A stretch of DNA of 64,000 nt from Steinernema hermaphroditum (GCA_030435675.1 CM059622.1:6758001-6822000); one strand, 5' to 3'; counted from the first letter of the stretch, positions 1 through 11,171 are shown. The notes: generated by a model not told the origin, from the sequence alone. Translations and numbers: made by a program.

Positions 1-144
1 TCCTCGTCCGACATTTCGCCTGAAAAGCACGTTGCAGATAAGGAAACCGAAAAGCGCAAAGTTAACGGAAACGCCACGGAGGTCACTGTGCGGGAGAAGA
101 GCTCCGTTCGAGCACAACCTTTTCGCGCCCAACTACAAAAGTGA
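1..144 (+). CDS. C-terminal end of a gene cut by the left edge (hypothetical)
   Basis: Frame 1 is open from the first base and ends at TGA 142-144, giving 47 residues rich in Lys, Glu and Ser. The composition looks coding, but no domain is recognisable and the start lies outside the window. It could be the last exon of a plus-strand gene or a chance open frame. No good AATAAA follows within 100 bases. Nothing can be said about function. Confidence 0.35.
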   Translation, partial: SSSDISPEKHVADKETEKRKVNGNATEVTVREKSSVRAQPFRAQLQK

Positions 145-717
145 TTCTGCAGAAGCGTGGCGGGACCACTCGTAAACGGTGTCCCTCACAACTCCGCTCT
201 ATAACGCCGTTATTGAAAGGAAGGCAAGCAAAGAACAAGTTGGCAGGTTAGGAGTTTTATTTAAACCTAAAACCAATGACAATATGTACAAAGAAAACAT
301 TTAAAAAATCCTCGTTCGAGAAGTCTATATCCGGTTAGTTCCATATTCGGGTAGTTCGGGTAGGGTGGTTCCATCTCAGGTTTCAATACTCATGGCCACC
401 GACGGTCGCATCGCTTGCGAGAAATTCCGAAATAAGCCTTTTTAATGAGGTTATTCAAAATACAGGCTTCAGCAACCAGGCCTGGTTGACCACCACGTTT
501 GTGGCCGGGTCGATAATGCCAGGACCCTCTTCATCTTCAAAGGCCACAGGGGAGCTCCTCCTTGTGGAACAGGAGGAAAGGGCGCTGTGAGGTGACCAAG
601 CCCACTATCGCCGGATGGATCATCAATGGAGTGGCACGTGTGAGGTGCCTATAGTAGATGCAGTGAAATGCTGGCTTATCCACAAAACTTTTTGCAAGTA
701 GCCGTTCATTTTCCGCT
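145..717. other. Intergenic, no gene seen
   Basis: No open frame with coding character was found. The short repeated phrase around 326-362 (two variants of a 'ttccatattcgggtagttcggg' type motif) is the only local structure noticed. Confidence 0.5.
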
Positions 718-1010
718 TTAAAGGGACCCGGTCATGGATAAAAAAAGTTTTTTAAAACTTCTGAAAATTTGTGTACCCCTGTTTCTGAGGTCGCTAAGCA
801 CGGTAGTGAAGTCAGTTTTCCAAAAATCCCAGTAGTTTCCAAGAAACAGCCAAAAATAGACAAAAAAACGTCGTGCAAACTTTGCCTTCCAGAGCAAGGG
901 AGAGTTCGCCATTTGTTCCGAAAACCTTTGATTCCCTTCTTTTAGAGGTTGCGCAACATCATGCTGCAATCAGATTCTCGGAAAACGTGATAGTTTCCAA
1001 GAAATAAGCC

Positions 1011-1990
1011 TTAAAGGGACACGGTCATGGCGAAAAAAAGTTTTTTAAAAAATCTGAAAATTTTTCTACCCCCTCCCCATTTTCGGGGTCGCCGAAAACG
1101 ATGGTGAAGTCGGTTTCTCGTGAAACCCATTAGTTTCCAAGAAATAGACCAAGAAATAGGCGGGGGCATGTGATTTACTAAGGGTTTCGAGGCGATGTGC
1201 TGGTCCCAGCACGATATGCTTGAGGAGTCAGCGACGGCGTACTGTAGCTCCCTCTTTTTGCTTAATTTAAGTGCAGAATACTGCAAAATGCCTTTTCGTT
1301 GTCCTCCGTAGAAATCGGATATCTACAGCACATGAACGTTACTCTTCAACGTAGTCACTTTCTTCTTGTTGACCCACAATGTCGATTTCTTCATTGCAAT
1401 CAACATTTGTGATCACACTGGGAACGACATCCAAAGTGTCATCGAGAATCATGGCTAAAATAGGTTGCGCTTCTGGTTGCAAATCTCCCGGCTGCATTTG
1501 ACCCACAGATGGAACAGCTTCAGTGGCAACAAGACCGATTTGCGCCACTCGTTTGAAGGTCTAAAATAGAACTGCTTCTTCACTTTCCGACGTAGCGATT
1601 TGCTATACACCAATCGTGTCTTATCCGGGCGTCCATGCAGTAAGTACTCCATGCGAATCTCATTATGGTGCAAAACCGCCACCGCGGTGCAAAACCGCGC
1701 ATCGCGGAAACAAAATTCGCTGCTCTCGAACCTTACACCAGGAAGAAAGAGGGAGCTACAGTACGCCGCCGCTGACTCTTCAAGCATATCGTGCTGGGGC
1801 CAGCACATCGCCTCGAAACCCGTAGTAAATCACATGCCCCCGCCTAAGGTCTATTTCTTGGAAACTAATGGGTTTCGCGAGAAACCGACTTCACCATCGT
1901 TTTCGGCGACTCCGAAAATGGGGGGGGGGGGGTAGAAAAATTTTCAGATTTTTTAAAAAACTTTTTTTCGCCATGACCGTGTCTCTTTAA
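1011..1990. mobile_element. Inner, nested inverted-repeat element with TTAA ends
   Basis: TTAA 1011-1014 precedes AGGGACACGGTCATGG, and the mirror copy ends at 1986 before TTAA 1987-1990. The arms are about 245 bp each (1015-1262 and 1742-1986) and nearly identical, so a transcript would fold into a long hairpin. The first 100 bp of each arm also resemble the outer element's arms, so the two belong to one family. The central 475 bp holds a candidate spliced ORF on the minus strand. A G-run of about 12 lies at 1921-1932. Confidence 0.65.
1339..1808 (-). CDS. Putative two-exon ORF carried inside the inner foldback element
   Basis: Two open segments, 1611-1808 and 1339-1560, are joined in frame by a possible 50-bp intron (1561-1610) that begins GTGTAT and ends TATTTTAG, giving about 139 residues. 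The C-terminal half is acidic, ending in a run of Glu, Asp, Tyr and Val. The first residues overlap the repeat arm, so the start is uncertain, and Met within 1611-1700 is an alternative. No family is recognised. It may be a captured host exon pair or a relic of a transposon gene. Support is the in-frame intron with good consensus ends only. Confidence 0.3.
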
Positions 1991-2385
1991 GGCGCGTCTA
2001 ATTGTCGGCATGCCGGTCCCGACACGAATGTCATGACGGACAAGGCCCTGTTTCCCGCGTTTTCTACGCACTTATCCAATCTAGGCGATCCTGGGCTCAT
2101 TCGACGCGCCAGAAGCTGCTGAGCAAAATGCTGCCAAGCGCGGTCATGCATGTCATCTATTTCGGCCAAAAATAATTAAAATATTGTGCAAGTCGTGCCC
2201 CGCCGGACAGATCATGTCGGGACCGATGGTAAAACACATTCTGCGCCCAAAGGTCTGTTTCTTGGAAACTACTGGGATTTTTGGGAAACCGATTTCATCA
2301 CCGTGCTCAGCGATCCCGAAAACAGGGGTACACAAATTTTCAGAAGTTTTAAAAAAGCTTTTTATCCATGACCGGGTCCCTTTAA

Positions 2386-2804
2386 ACCAAAAATCTAAAG
2401 ATATTAGTAAGATTCGCTTTGCGAAAACGAAAAACCCTCTTTTGCTCGCTGATTGTGCGCGCCGCAAGCTCCCGCGCGTCCCGCAACGATTGCAATGGGT
2501 TTGAATTTCGAATTTTCCACCGAGGGCTCAGAGAACGAACTGTGTGCTTCTTGCACAGTCCTACACGAGTAAACAGGTGCTAAGCCTGTGCTTGGAGGTT
2601 AGAGATCGATTCTGTTGCCGACAAAAAGATGCACCGTCGGCTACCGTATCCTTTCATTTCTTTCTCGGTTTCGAGGGGTGTTTCATGTTCCTATATCCAG
2701 TTCTCAAAACTAGTTCTAAGAACGGCTCGAAAAAAGAAAAAAAAAAGATGACATGGTTAGATGCTTGTGTGGAACAGAAACTTTATGGAAGTTTTATTCA
2801 GAGC
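2386..2804. other. Intergenic, 3' flank of the kinase gene
   Basis: No gene is seen. Positions 2793-2798 hold an AATAAA on the minus strand, 7 bases after the kinase stop codon, which should be its polyadenylation signal. Confidence 0.5.
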
Positions 2805-3689
2805 CTAACCGCCACTTAGGCAACTTCTCAGCGCGTGTTTGTACACAGGCGGGACGAATCGTTTAGCCACAAGTGAGTTCAGAAGATCGCTGAGCATGGA
2901 AACCTCTGGCCTTCTGAGGCGATTCCACTCCTTCGGAGGTACTTTCATCAAGAAGAGTTTGTACATGGTGTCCTTCTTGTTAGCTTCTTCCCATGGGGGC
3001 ACGGTGGTGCACATCGCCACCAAGGTGATGGCCGCTGCCCAGAGGTCTCCGTCAGTGGCTTTGTAGGATCCCCTTCTGTAGAGCTCAGGCGGAAAGTAGG
3101 CAGGGGTTCCTCTCTGGTTGTAGAAATGGGGGACCTCCTCCGAATTTGAGTGAAAGTGGGCGAGTCCGAAGTCAGCGATCTGGACGTGGCTTTCTGACTG
3201 CATCAGGATGTTCTCGGGCTTGATGTCCCTGTGGTAGATTCCCTGGGAGTGAAGGAAGGCGAGCCCTTCCAGTATCTGTTCGTAGTAGAACCAAGCCTGC
3301 TGGAACGGGATTCCCCCTTTGTCGTAGACGTAGTCGTAGAGTTCGCCATGCGGGACGATCTCGAAGAAGAGGAAGGCGAATCCGTCGTTTTCCTCTGAGC
3401 GATCCATTCCGAAGGCCTGCACAACATTGCGGTGAGTGACGGTCATCAAGCGCTCCAGCACGGACCACTCTCCACGAAAGTTCTTGAGTTCGCATGTCGT
3501 GTCCACAGGGAGCACCTTCACGGCCAACTCTTGCTTCTGCACCATCGCTCTGTACACACTTCCAAAGCCCCCAACACCGAGCAGCTTCTTGAAGTGAATA
3601 GGACCGCACGTTGCGGATGTGGTTGTCCCCTCGAGGCGTGCACTTGGAACGTCTTGATTGACGAAAACGTCACAGTTCATTTGCGACAT
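2805..3689 (-). CDS. Intronless CHK1-like serine/threonine protein kinase
   Basis: A single 294-residue open frame covers a complete kinase domain from about residue 33. It has the glycine loop GVGGFGSVY, the lysine in AVKV, the catalytic loop HRDIKPEN, DFGLA, and PPE in place of APE. The segments GELYDYVY and DLWAAAITLVAM resemble the CHK1 family (checkpoint kinase of the DNA-damage response). CHK1's C-terminal regulatory KA1 region is absent, because the protein stops just after the kinase domain. All catalytic residues are present, so it is probably active. Neighbouring genes carry introns about every 150-400 bp and this one has none, which suggests a retrocopy that kept its frame. AATAAA lies directly after the stop. 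It could also be a lineage-specific, divergent member of the CAMK/CHK group. Confidence 0.85.
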   Translation of the reverse strand: MSQMNCDVFVNQDVPSARLEGTTTSATCGPIHFKKLLGVGGFGSVYRAMVQKQELAVKVLPVDTTCELKNFRGEWSVLERLMTVTHRNVVQAFGMDRSEENDGFAFLFFEIVPHGELYDYVYDKGGIPFQQAWFYYEQILEGLAFLHSQGIYHRDIKPENILMQSESHVQIADFGLAHFHSNSEEVPHFYNQRGTPAYFPPELYRRGSYKATDGDLWAAAITLVAMCTTVPPWEEANKKDTMYKLFLMKVPPKEWNRLRRPEVSMLSDLLNSLVAKRFVPPVYKHALRSCLSGG

Positions 3690-3888
3690 TCTCTGATCAA
3701 CTTCTCAGGTTTTAGGAGCCGGAAGCTCCTAATTGTCTTATATGGGTATCGCGATGTCGTCGCATCGCTTTCGGGAAGGCACTGTTTTTTAGATGACGTT
3801 GCCGCGCCATTCTGAACCCACTTTATACATAAAAATCATAATTTACAAGTTGCGAACAACAAAATTTAAGACAACGCTTGAGCCCCGT

Positions 3889-5205
3889 TTACTGCTTGTC
3901 GTGGTGATTCGCCATGAAGTCCTTCATGTAGGAGGCGAGAACCTCGGTCTCTTCGAGGGTGACGGCGTTGTACAGGGAAGCGCGGATGCCTCCGACTGAG
4001 CGATGTCCCTTCAGGCCTATCATTCCCTGGGAAGTGGCGCCGGCGAGGAACTCCTTCTCGAGGTCAGCGTTTCCGGAGGCTCCACCAACACGGAATGGAA
4101 CGTTCATGTGACTACGGTATTTAGGATCGATGCCGCACGAGTAGAATCCATCGGAGCTGTTAATGATATCGTAGATCATCGACGACTTCCGCTGATTGCG
4201 TTCAAAGAGTGCGTGGACGCCGCCGGTCTCCTTGATCCACTCAAGTACTAGTTTCGTGATGTAGATTCTAAACGGAAGTGGCGTCATGGAGCGTCCTCGA
4301 GAGAACAGCGAGCGTACCCGTAGGTGCTGGGGGTGTTGTAGACGGAGTTGCTCTTCTCCATCTCGTGATAAGAGAACACACTCGGAGTCAGTTTGTGCTC
4401 GTGACCGATGAGATCCTTCCGCACAATGGTGATGGTCAAACCGGCCGCGCCGAGATTCTTCTGTGTGCCTCCGTACACGATTCCATGCTGAAATATCCGT
4501 TGGAGTCTTTCTGCATTTCGGCACTTGTACCTACCTTAGAAACATCGAATGGTCGACTGAGGATGTTGGAGGAAACGTCGGCGATAAGTGGCACTCCGGG
4601 GAGGGTTTCCGGGGCTTCACAAATCTCGATTCCGTGGACGGTTTCGTTGGCGCAGTAGTAAAGATACGCGGCATCCTCGTTCCTCGCCCAGCTTCCAGGA
4701 TCGGTTACGGTGACGTACGGCTTCTGAGGCGCGTTGATCTTCACAGGGTTGATGTACTTCTCGGCCTCCTTGCAGGCCTTCTCCGACCAACTTCCGGTGA
4801 CGACATAGTCGGCAGTGGGCTGCAGCTTGTTCTTCGAGAGGGCGGCGAGGTTGAGGGGAATGGCGGCGAATTGGCCCGTCGCTCCGCCCTGCATGAAGAG
4901 CACTTCATAATCACTGGGGATGCTCCTGCAAGACGATGACCTTTACTCGTCGGGGACAAAGTGCACATACATTTCCTCGCGGAGCAATTGTTCGCAACCT
5001 TTGATCACTTTGTCGAAATCGGCAGATCGGTGGCTCATTTCTGGAAAGAAAAGCTCAACTCGGGAACTTTCCGGTGGAATTTACCCAGAATGGAGTGTCC
5101 AGTGTTACCGTAGTTGATGAACTCACGCTGCGCCTTTTCCATGACGGCTTCGGGGATCTTCGCCGGGCCGGCGTTGAAGTTGATCGCTTTTCCTTGGGCG
5201 GCCAT
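3889..5205 (-). CDS. PSAT1: Phosphoserine aminotransferase (PSAT, SerC family)
   Basis: Five exons (5085-5205, 4971-5040, 4535-4925, 4318-4487, 3889-4267) join in frame to 376 residues, the usual length of the family. The N-terminus contains INFNAGPAKIP, the typical start of this PLP-dependent class V-like aminotransferase. Other landmarks are the glycine-rich LFMQGGATGQF, ADVSSNILSRPFDVSKHG, YGGTQKNLG with the PLP-binding lysine, and KGHRSVGGIRASLYNA near the end. The enzyme converts 3-phosphohydroxypyruvate and glutamate to phosphoserine in cytosolic serine synthesis. A splice acceptor (TTTGCAG) lies 11 bases upstream of the ATG and suggests a leader exon or trans-splicing. Introns are 44-50 bp. 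The gene lies downstream of AKAP17A on the same strand, about 780 bp away. Confidence 0.93.
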
Positions 5206-5982
5206 CGTCGAATCTTCTGCAAAGATGAATGAGGAAGACGAAATCTGAAAGCACTTATAAGGCGACTGTACAGTAGGCGGGGCCCAGCAGCAAGAAGATC
5301 TTTCGAAAGTCACGTAGAGGCTCAGATCAGTGATCACCTGGTCAACACGTCACCTTTAGGCAGCGAGCGCGTCTAGGCTCTAGAGCACAACAAAACAAGT
5401 GATCGCCGCACAAAACAGAGAGAGCGCTGCGGAGTGGTGATAAGATCGCTGCGAATTAACACTTCTTCGGTCGTTAGGTCCCGCAGCACCCAACTCGACC
5501 CGAAATCGCTGAGCGTTTGATGACTAAAAATAACGGTCGACCTGCACAGATTCACGTGAACACGCCCCGTCGCCTTCGATCCATTGATCTCGTGACGGAT
5601 GGCGCGGACAAAACGAAAAAATTCTCGACTGTCTGCACTCCTAACCCCCTTAGCAGACACTCTTGACGGCTCGAGCAGAGATCACCGAGGCGGCGACTTC
5701 AATGCCGTCGATATGGACGGTACTCCAAATCAATAGCTTTACCGGGAGGGCGATTTCGTCCGAGTTGTTATTGACTTTAAATGACGAGGCTGCCTGCACG
5801 CACAGCAACGCGAAAGGCGAACCATCGCGGCGGCGCACCAGAGAAGACCTTACGTTTATTTTGATCAGAATCAATCCCGTATCGCGGAAAACAACTCACA
5901 CGCTCTACAGTAAACTGAACAACTATACATATCTTTACTCTCTGTGCAGACCCGGCGTAAAATGAAGATCATCGTAGATCAA
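5206..5982. other. Intergenic between AKAP17A and PSAT
   Basis: This stretch holds the AKAP17A 3' end (minus-strand AATAAA around 5852-5858) and the PSAT upstream region. Short open frames on both strands show no recognisable product. Confidence 0.5.
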
Positions 5983-8315
5983 TCAGGAAATCGACTTTGG
6001 CACCATATGTGTGAGCTGAAAGTCGCACTTCAACCGTCCCGTCAAAGATAGAGGTCAACTGACCTTTGCCCTAAGCGCCTGTTCCCTTTGCTGCAAAAGC
6101 AGTTCTCGCAGTTCGGATTCCTCATCATCGGGGGCATTCTGGCCATCCACTTCCATCTGCTCTGGTTCCTCGTGGGCGCAGACTTGATGAATTGACTTCA
6201 AGGCGTGCTCCCGTAATTTTTCCTCTTGCTTTTGAAGCAGATACTCCCGCAGCTGTTCTTCGTCATCTTCCTCCTTAGGTGCTTCCATTTCTTCCTTTTC
6301 CGGCTGAGTTTCCGTTTGTTCATTCGTGTGCATTGCCAGAAGCTGCAAACATAAGACAGATTGAGTAAAATACGATCCACAACCAACGACAGGCCATACC
6401 TTCGCTCTCAGTTGTTTTTCCCGTTCCTGGAGAAGTAGCTCGCGAAGTTGTTGTTCCTTTGCGTCGTCTGCATTAATCATTTCTTCATCATGTTTCTAGA
6501 AGCCACACATCAGATATAGAAATGAAGCATTGAAAATGCCCACCGTCTTCGGCTTATCACTTCTCCGAACTTGCTCCGTACGACGATTCTTCTCTGGAAC
6601 TGTTAAAGACCTGGTGTGCTAGAGTAGAACAGTCACAGTCGATCACATCTAATCTTAGAACTACCTTTCTACGGCTCTCTGTCTTCTTCGATCTTCTAGA
6701 ATGGTCGTCACAACTCAACTTCCGCCGCTTCTCGTCAAAATGTCGAGATTCGTTTCTCTGGAAATGGGAACATTAAGATGGTAGGGAACGCAGGTGGGTA
6801 CCTCACGAGAATGTGACGATCTCCTGTCACTGTGTGAGTTGCGGTTTCGGAGGGGCCGAGAAGCTCGAGATGCCTCAGATGACCTTTCGTGTGACCTCGA
6901 AGGAGAGCCAGAGGTTCGCTTCCTTTCAGAGGAGGACTTTGAGTTGGAATGATTTCCGTCGGTGCTGCGCCTTTTCTTCGAGTCGGAGTGCCTTCTGTGC
7001 GACTTCTCTTCGGCGATCTTTGCTGGAGCCTCCATCTCCTTTTTATCTTTGTGCTTCTGATGATTGTGCGCCTCCTCGTTTTTCTGCCTGTTCTTCACTT
7101 CCTCAGCCTCGAGTTGCTCCTTCAACTTGCTTTGAGCAGCGGCTTCTTCTTCGGCCTTCTTTTTAGCGGCCTTTTCCTCCTCCTCACACTTTCGCCGCTC
7201 TTCATCCTCCTTCCTTTTCAAAGACTTCTGTTCTTCATGCTCCTTTTCCTTCAGAACCCTCCGTTCTTCACTTCGTTTCTTGATCTTCTCGGGACAAAGA
7301 TGACAATCACGATTGAAATCAACCTGAAGAAACTCAGTGTCAGGTCAAACGGTTCAGTGCGGAGGAACTGACGAGAATGTCGGCTTGTAGATATCCCGTT
7401 CCATTCCCATTGTGTCCTCTCCAAACGAGCTTCGCGTATCCTCCAAAGAACTTCATCGCCGTAGCAAATCCCGGGTAGTCCGTGAATTGGATGTAGGCTT
7501 CAAATGTCGTGTCCTAAGACAGTCGCAGACATGAAAATAAAACTTCCGAAGACAAAATCACCGAAAAACGCGTACCTGGTGGTCAATGAGGGTGCCTGTG
7601 CGGATGCCACTGATGTCGGCGCTCATCTTAGAACGGAATATGTCCGCCCGTGGAATGTCGACAGCCCTGACTTCTCCGAACTTCGAGAATATCTTCTTGA
7701 AGGCGCACTCGTCGGGAAGACCATCGCGATGCTGGAAAACAAAAGCATAAAAAAATCATAGGAACTTCTGTGAATACCCTGAACCACTCTACTGGAAGTT
7801 TGCTCAAGTACATAGTGTCCGGTCGTTTCCCTGGCACCTTTGGGTCCATTCCTTCAGCCTTGTCGAAATACGTCTCCCAATCGCGCTCTGACTGTGACAG
7901 CATCCGCACCTTCTCGACGTTCACACTCAGGGGGGTTTTGAACGTCGCCGCTTTGATCTTCTGTTTCAGAAGACGTCGAGTCGCCTTTTCGATCGCATCC
8001 TGACTTTCCATCAAAGCATGGAACTTGACATAATCCACCGTACTTTCCAGAACGCGCCCAGAATGTATAGTCAACTGCAAATAAACATATCCAGCAGAGT
8101 CCCTCAATGTTTCGCACCTTGTGAGCCTCTAAATTCTTTTTGATCTGCATCAAGAGCTGGAAATTGGAGACCGACTGTCCGGGCTGGAGACCTTTCGGAA
8201 AATCAAGGCGGATAACGAGCGGGTAATACCGCTTGATGAGTAGATCATGGCTGTCGCTGAGGACGACCAAATCCGCCGTATTCGGGAGGGGTGAGATGCC
8301 TGGCGGCAAATTCAT
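5983..8315 (-). CDS. AKAP17A: A-kinase anchor protein 17A-like, RNA-processing protein
   Basis: Ten exons join in frame: 8118-8315, 7778-8074, 7576-7731, 7373-7513, 6802-7323, 6665-6757, 6544-6618, 6400-6495, 6064-6342, 5983-6015. They give about 629 residues. The N-terminal half follows human AKAP17A (XE7/SFRS17A), including GLQPGQSVSNF and DWETYF...PGKRPDTMYL...PVEWF, then a degenerate RRM (FSKFGEVRAVDIPRA). Next comes a long Lys/Glu coiled coil and an Arg/Ser-rich tract, as in a nuclear-speckle splicing factor that tethers PKA. The C-terminus is unusual: three copies of a roughly 19-residue unit, e.g. LRELLLQQREQALRAK. The last tiny exon is inferred from a good 47-bp intron; otherwise the protein ends with VS at 6055. 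A 5'-UTR acceptor precedes the ATG. Confidence 0.85.
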
Positions 8316-9073
8316 AGTGCTTGTGGCGCTCCGTGGCTGCCCAAAAGCCTAAAACGCAGAGATTCAGCCCAAAACGACGTGAAACTCGGACAACAGCTGG
8401 ACCGTATTTACGCATGGAGACGCGCGAGTCGTAGTTGGCGAATGTTCGCTGAGGATCGTCGGTGTGGGACCTTGGACTCGACAGCGCCGCCATCCAAGGG
8501 GGACACTTTCTGGACATCTGGACATTGGCCGCCATCAAACCATGTCAGCTGGAACGATGCTGGACAGAGAAGAAAGGATTCTCGAGGCATCTGGAAGTTC
8601 CAGCATCCAAGTACCGTAATCCGCTGCCTGATTAGTTTCTTGACAGTTCTGTTTGTTTACTGGATTCGGAAGAATCAGTGATTTGCGGTTGTATCTAGGT
8701 CGGAAGAACACATGCTCCTTTGAAGTTCTGTGTTTCATAGACAGCTGATATGAGTCTTCACTGTGTTGGAATTTATTTATTGGCTCCTTTCTGTATTCAA
8801 CTGCAGCAACTTTATACCAGTGCTGATGTATCATGCTTGTTGACATCGCGACTTGAATTTTTTTCATTTTAAATTCCCGACTTTCTTCGATTTCTTCGTG
8901 TTATTGCTTTCTTCTTATCAGCTGTAGCCTGGTGCCCGTGCTCTCCATTTGATCAATCTCCCGTTTCTCCATTGCACTGTGATTGTCTCCAGGCGACCGA
9001 TTTTGTTATTCCGCGCTCCGCGCTCAATTTGCCCTACTTTAACGCGTTTTTGCCGTGTTTTTCAGAGCTGGCT
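8316..9073. other. Divergent intergenic region between AKAP17A and CLN3
   Basis: It holds the 5' flank and a probable leader exon of AKAP17A (acceptor near 8350) and the promoter side of CLN3. A 110-residue open frame on the minus strand (8535-8867) has no coding signature and is not called. Confidence 0.45.
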
Positions 9074-10664
9074 ATGCCATCGACTGAGGATGGAACGCAC
9101 GTGGAATCGCCAAGGCCTTCTTCGACGCTGTGGAGGAATTGTGCTGCATTCTGGTAAGTAGAACCTCTGCGTACCTCTCTTGATATCTGCCCTTCTAGGA
9201 TTCTGGGGCTGTGCAACAACTTCGCCTACGTGATCATGCTGAGTGCCGCGAAGGACATTCTGGACGTCGAAAGTGGAGGATCCCATGCAAATTCAACTGT
9301 TGACCCTAGTCGATGTCCTGTGAGCACCATTCGACCTCTGTGTTCTAATCAGATGTGTTTCAGGCGGATGGCAGTACTTTAGCGTGCTCGACGATATCTA
9401 CAGGATCTATTCTGTTGGCAGATATTCTTCCGACCCTGATCGTTAAGCTCCTTGCCCCGTTTATCCTGAACTACTTGCCGTACGCAGTCCGGCATGGCCT
9501 GGTTGTTTTCTTCCAAGCATCCAGCTTTGTAATTGTCGCTGCATCTACAACCGTATACCAAGGCATCATTGGTAGTGAACGCACTTCTGTGGACACTTCT
9601 GTATTGTGTTGTTTAGGCGTGGTGTTTGCAAGCATCGGTGCCGGGATCGGAGAAATCACTTATCTTTCGATGTCGTCTCACTTCCCTGCGTAAGCATTTG
9701 TAATCATACTTCCAATGTCAACTCTGTTCAGCGATGTGATTTCAACGTGGTCTTCTGGCACAGGTGGAGCTGGCATCTTCGGAGCCATCGCCTACGCCAT
9801 TCTCACTGACCCGCAGATGCTCAACCTCTCCCCTAGGAACGCTCTCTTCAGTATGCTGGTGATTCCCACCGTCTTCCTCGTCACCTTCTGGAAACTTTTG
9901 AAATCTCCTGCGACGATACCGAAGGTCGAAACTTGTGATCCAAGAAGCTATGTGCTGCGAAACCCACAAGTTCGCCGAACCAGTGACGAAGTGAATCGAC
10001 CACTCATTGATGAAGAATCTGACCACCGTCCAGAAACCGAGCAGCTCTCCACAAGGAAGAGGTTACGTCTTATGAAGAACCTCATAAGGTATATGGTCCC
10101 TCTGATGCTGGTCTACTTCGGCGAGTACTTCATCAATCAGGGATTGGTAGGCCATTTCAGATTCTCTTGAATGACCTGTTTCTTATAGGTGGAGCTGTTG
10201 ATTTTTGACTGCTCACACGGATTCGGTTTCTCGGTGGGCAGTCAGTACAGATGGTACCAGGTCCTGTACCAGCTTGGGGTCTTTGTATCCCGATCGTCAG
10301 TAAATTTCGTTCAGATTCGGCCCCGATACCTACCACTCCTCGCAGCTCTCCAGGTACAAAACTCTTCTTCCTCCGTTTCCTAAACTTGACGTTCCAGATA
10401 ATCAACGCGATGGTCTTCTTCGAAGATGCCCAACATCGATTCTTTCCACATATCAGCATTGTGATGCTGATAATCTTCTATGAGGGCCTTCTTGGTGGCG
10501 CCGCCTACGTGAACACATTCCGCTCGATTCACAAAGTGATCCCCAGCAAACCACAAAGAGAGTTCAGTTTGAGCATCGCGACTCTCGGGGATTCTATCGG
10601 AATCGTTTGCGCCGGTTTTTCGGCGATCCCTGCACACAACTACATCTGCGCCTCGCGAAGATAG
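9074..10664 (+). CDS. cln-3: CLN3/battenin-like lysosomal membrane protein
   Basis: Seven exons (9074-9153, 9199-9319, 9364-9571, 9617-9689, 9732-10146, 10189-10353, 10398-10664) join in frame to 442 residues, close to human CLN3 (438). Diagnostic stretches are LGLCNNFAYVIMLSAAKDI near the N-terminus, ISTWSSGTGGAGIFGA in the middle, and YEGLLGGAAYVNTF near the end, within a multi-pass transmembrane protein. Battenin acts in lysosomal/endosomal membranes, and loss of it in humans causes juvenile Batten disease. Worms usually have several cln-3 paralogs, and which one this is cannot be told. TTTTTCAG ends 9 bases before the ATG, a likely trans-splice or leader acceptor. The C-terminus ends in ASRR, so no CaaX box is seen. 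Confidence 0.92.
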
Positions 10665-11054
10665 GAAGTGTACACAAACCTAACCTAAATTATTTGTATG
10701 TATGATAAGAAGAGCATCGAGGAACGACCCAGGGAAACGAGTATGTATCAGTAAATCAAGCTCGCGGAACCTAATGACAAATGCGATGAACATGTTGAGT
10801 TTTTTATCCGATCCTTATCGCACGTAAAAACCAGCTGACCGATCGCGAGCGAGCAACCAAAGGAGTAGATAATATACCGCTGGTTCCCCTACAGTAGATT
10901 ACAAGCGACGGCACCAAACGCAACAGACTCTTCATCTATATTTATGCACTGTTTCATTGAAAGCGAAAGGAATTCGGTGCAGCTCTAAGCGCTGCGTGCT
11001 TTTTGTAAACAAGCGCTGTACACCGCCTCGGGCGTACTTCTCCATCAGCGGCTT
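10665..11054. other. Intergenic, CLN3 3' flank
   Basis: No gene is seen. This is the 3' flank of CLN3 and the distal upstream side of the first collagen. Confidence 0.5.
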
Positions 11055-11171
11055 GTGCGCGGGCGGCGATGAATAGAATTATGGAAGGAAACACCTTGCA
11101 GAGCGAAAACGGGTAATTACACTGGGCGAAGCGCCTTTTCGCGAACGTAAAAAACAAACTGCGACTATAAG
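11055..11171 (+). promoter_or_regulatory. Collagen promoter block shared with 14342-14454
   Basis: Blocks gcgcgggcgg, aacaccttgc, and gaaaacgggtaatt / ggaaacgggtaatt, a CG-rich stretch (gaagcg...ttcgcg), and a TATA-like box (tataag 11166-11171 here) occur in the same order and spacing upstream of both near-identical collagen genes. The sequence between the blocks has diverged. This marks a functional core promoter with about four upstream elements. A 5'-UTR intron-like GTAAG...CTTTCAG directly precedes the ATG. Confidence 0.65.

Larger units (their letters stand above)
718..2385. mobile_element. Outer inverted-repeat (foldback/MITE-like) element with TTAA ends
   Basis: TTAA at 718-721 is followed by AGGGACCCGGTCATGG. 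The reverse complement of the same sequence ends at 2381 and is followed by TTAA 2382-2385. The arms, about 718-860 and 2250-2385, are imperfect inverted copies of each other. TTAA flanks are typical of piggyBac-type insertion sites, but no transposase is visible, so this is a non-autonomous element. A second, related element sits inside it at 1011-1990. Confidence 0.65.

Noticed and set aside
8535..8867. 110-codon open frame on the minus strand upstream of AKAP17A
   Set aside because: Composition is like non-coding sequence and it lies in the promoter region between two divergent genes. No family resemblance.
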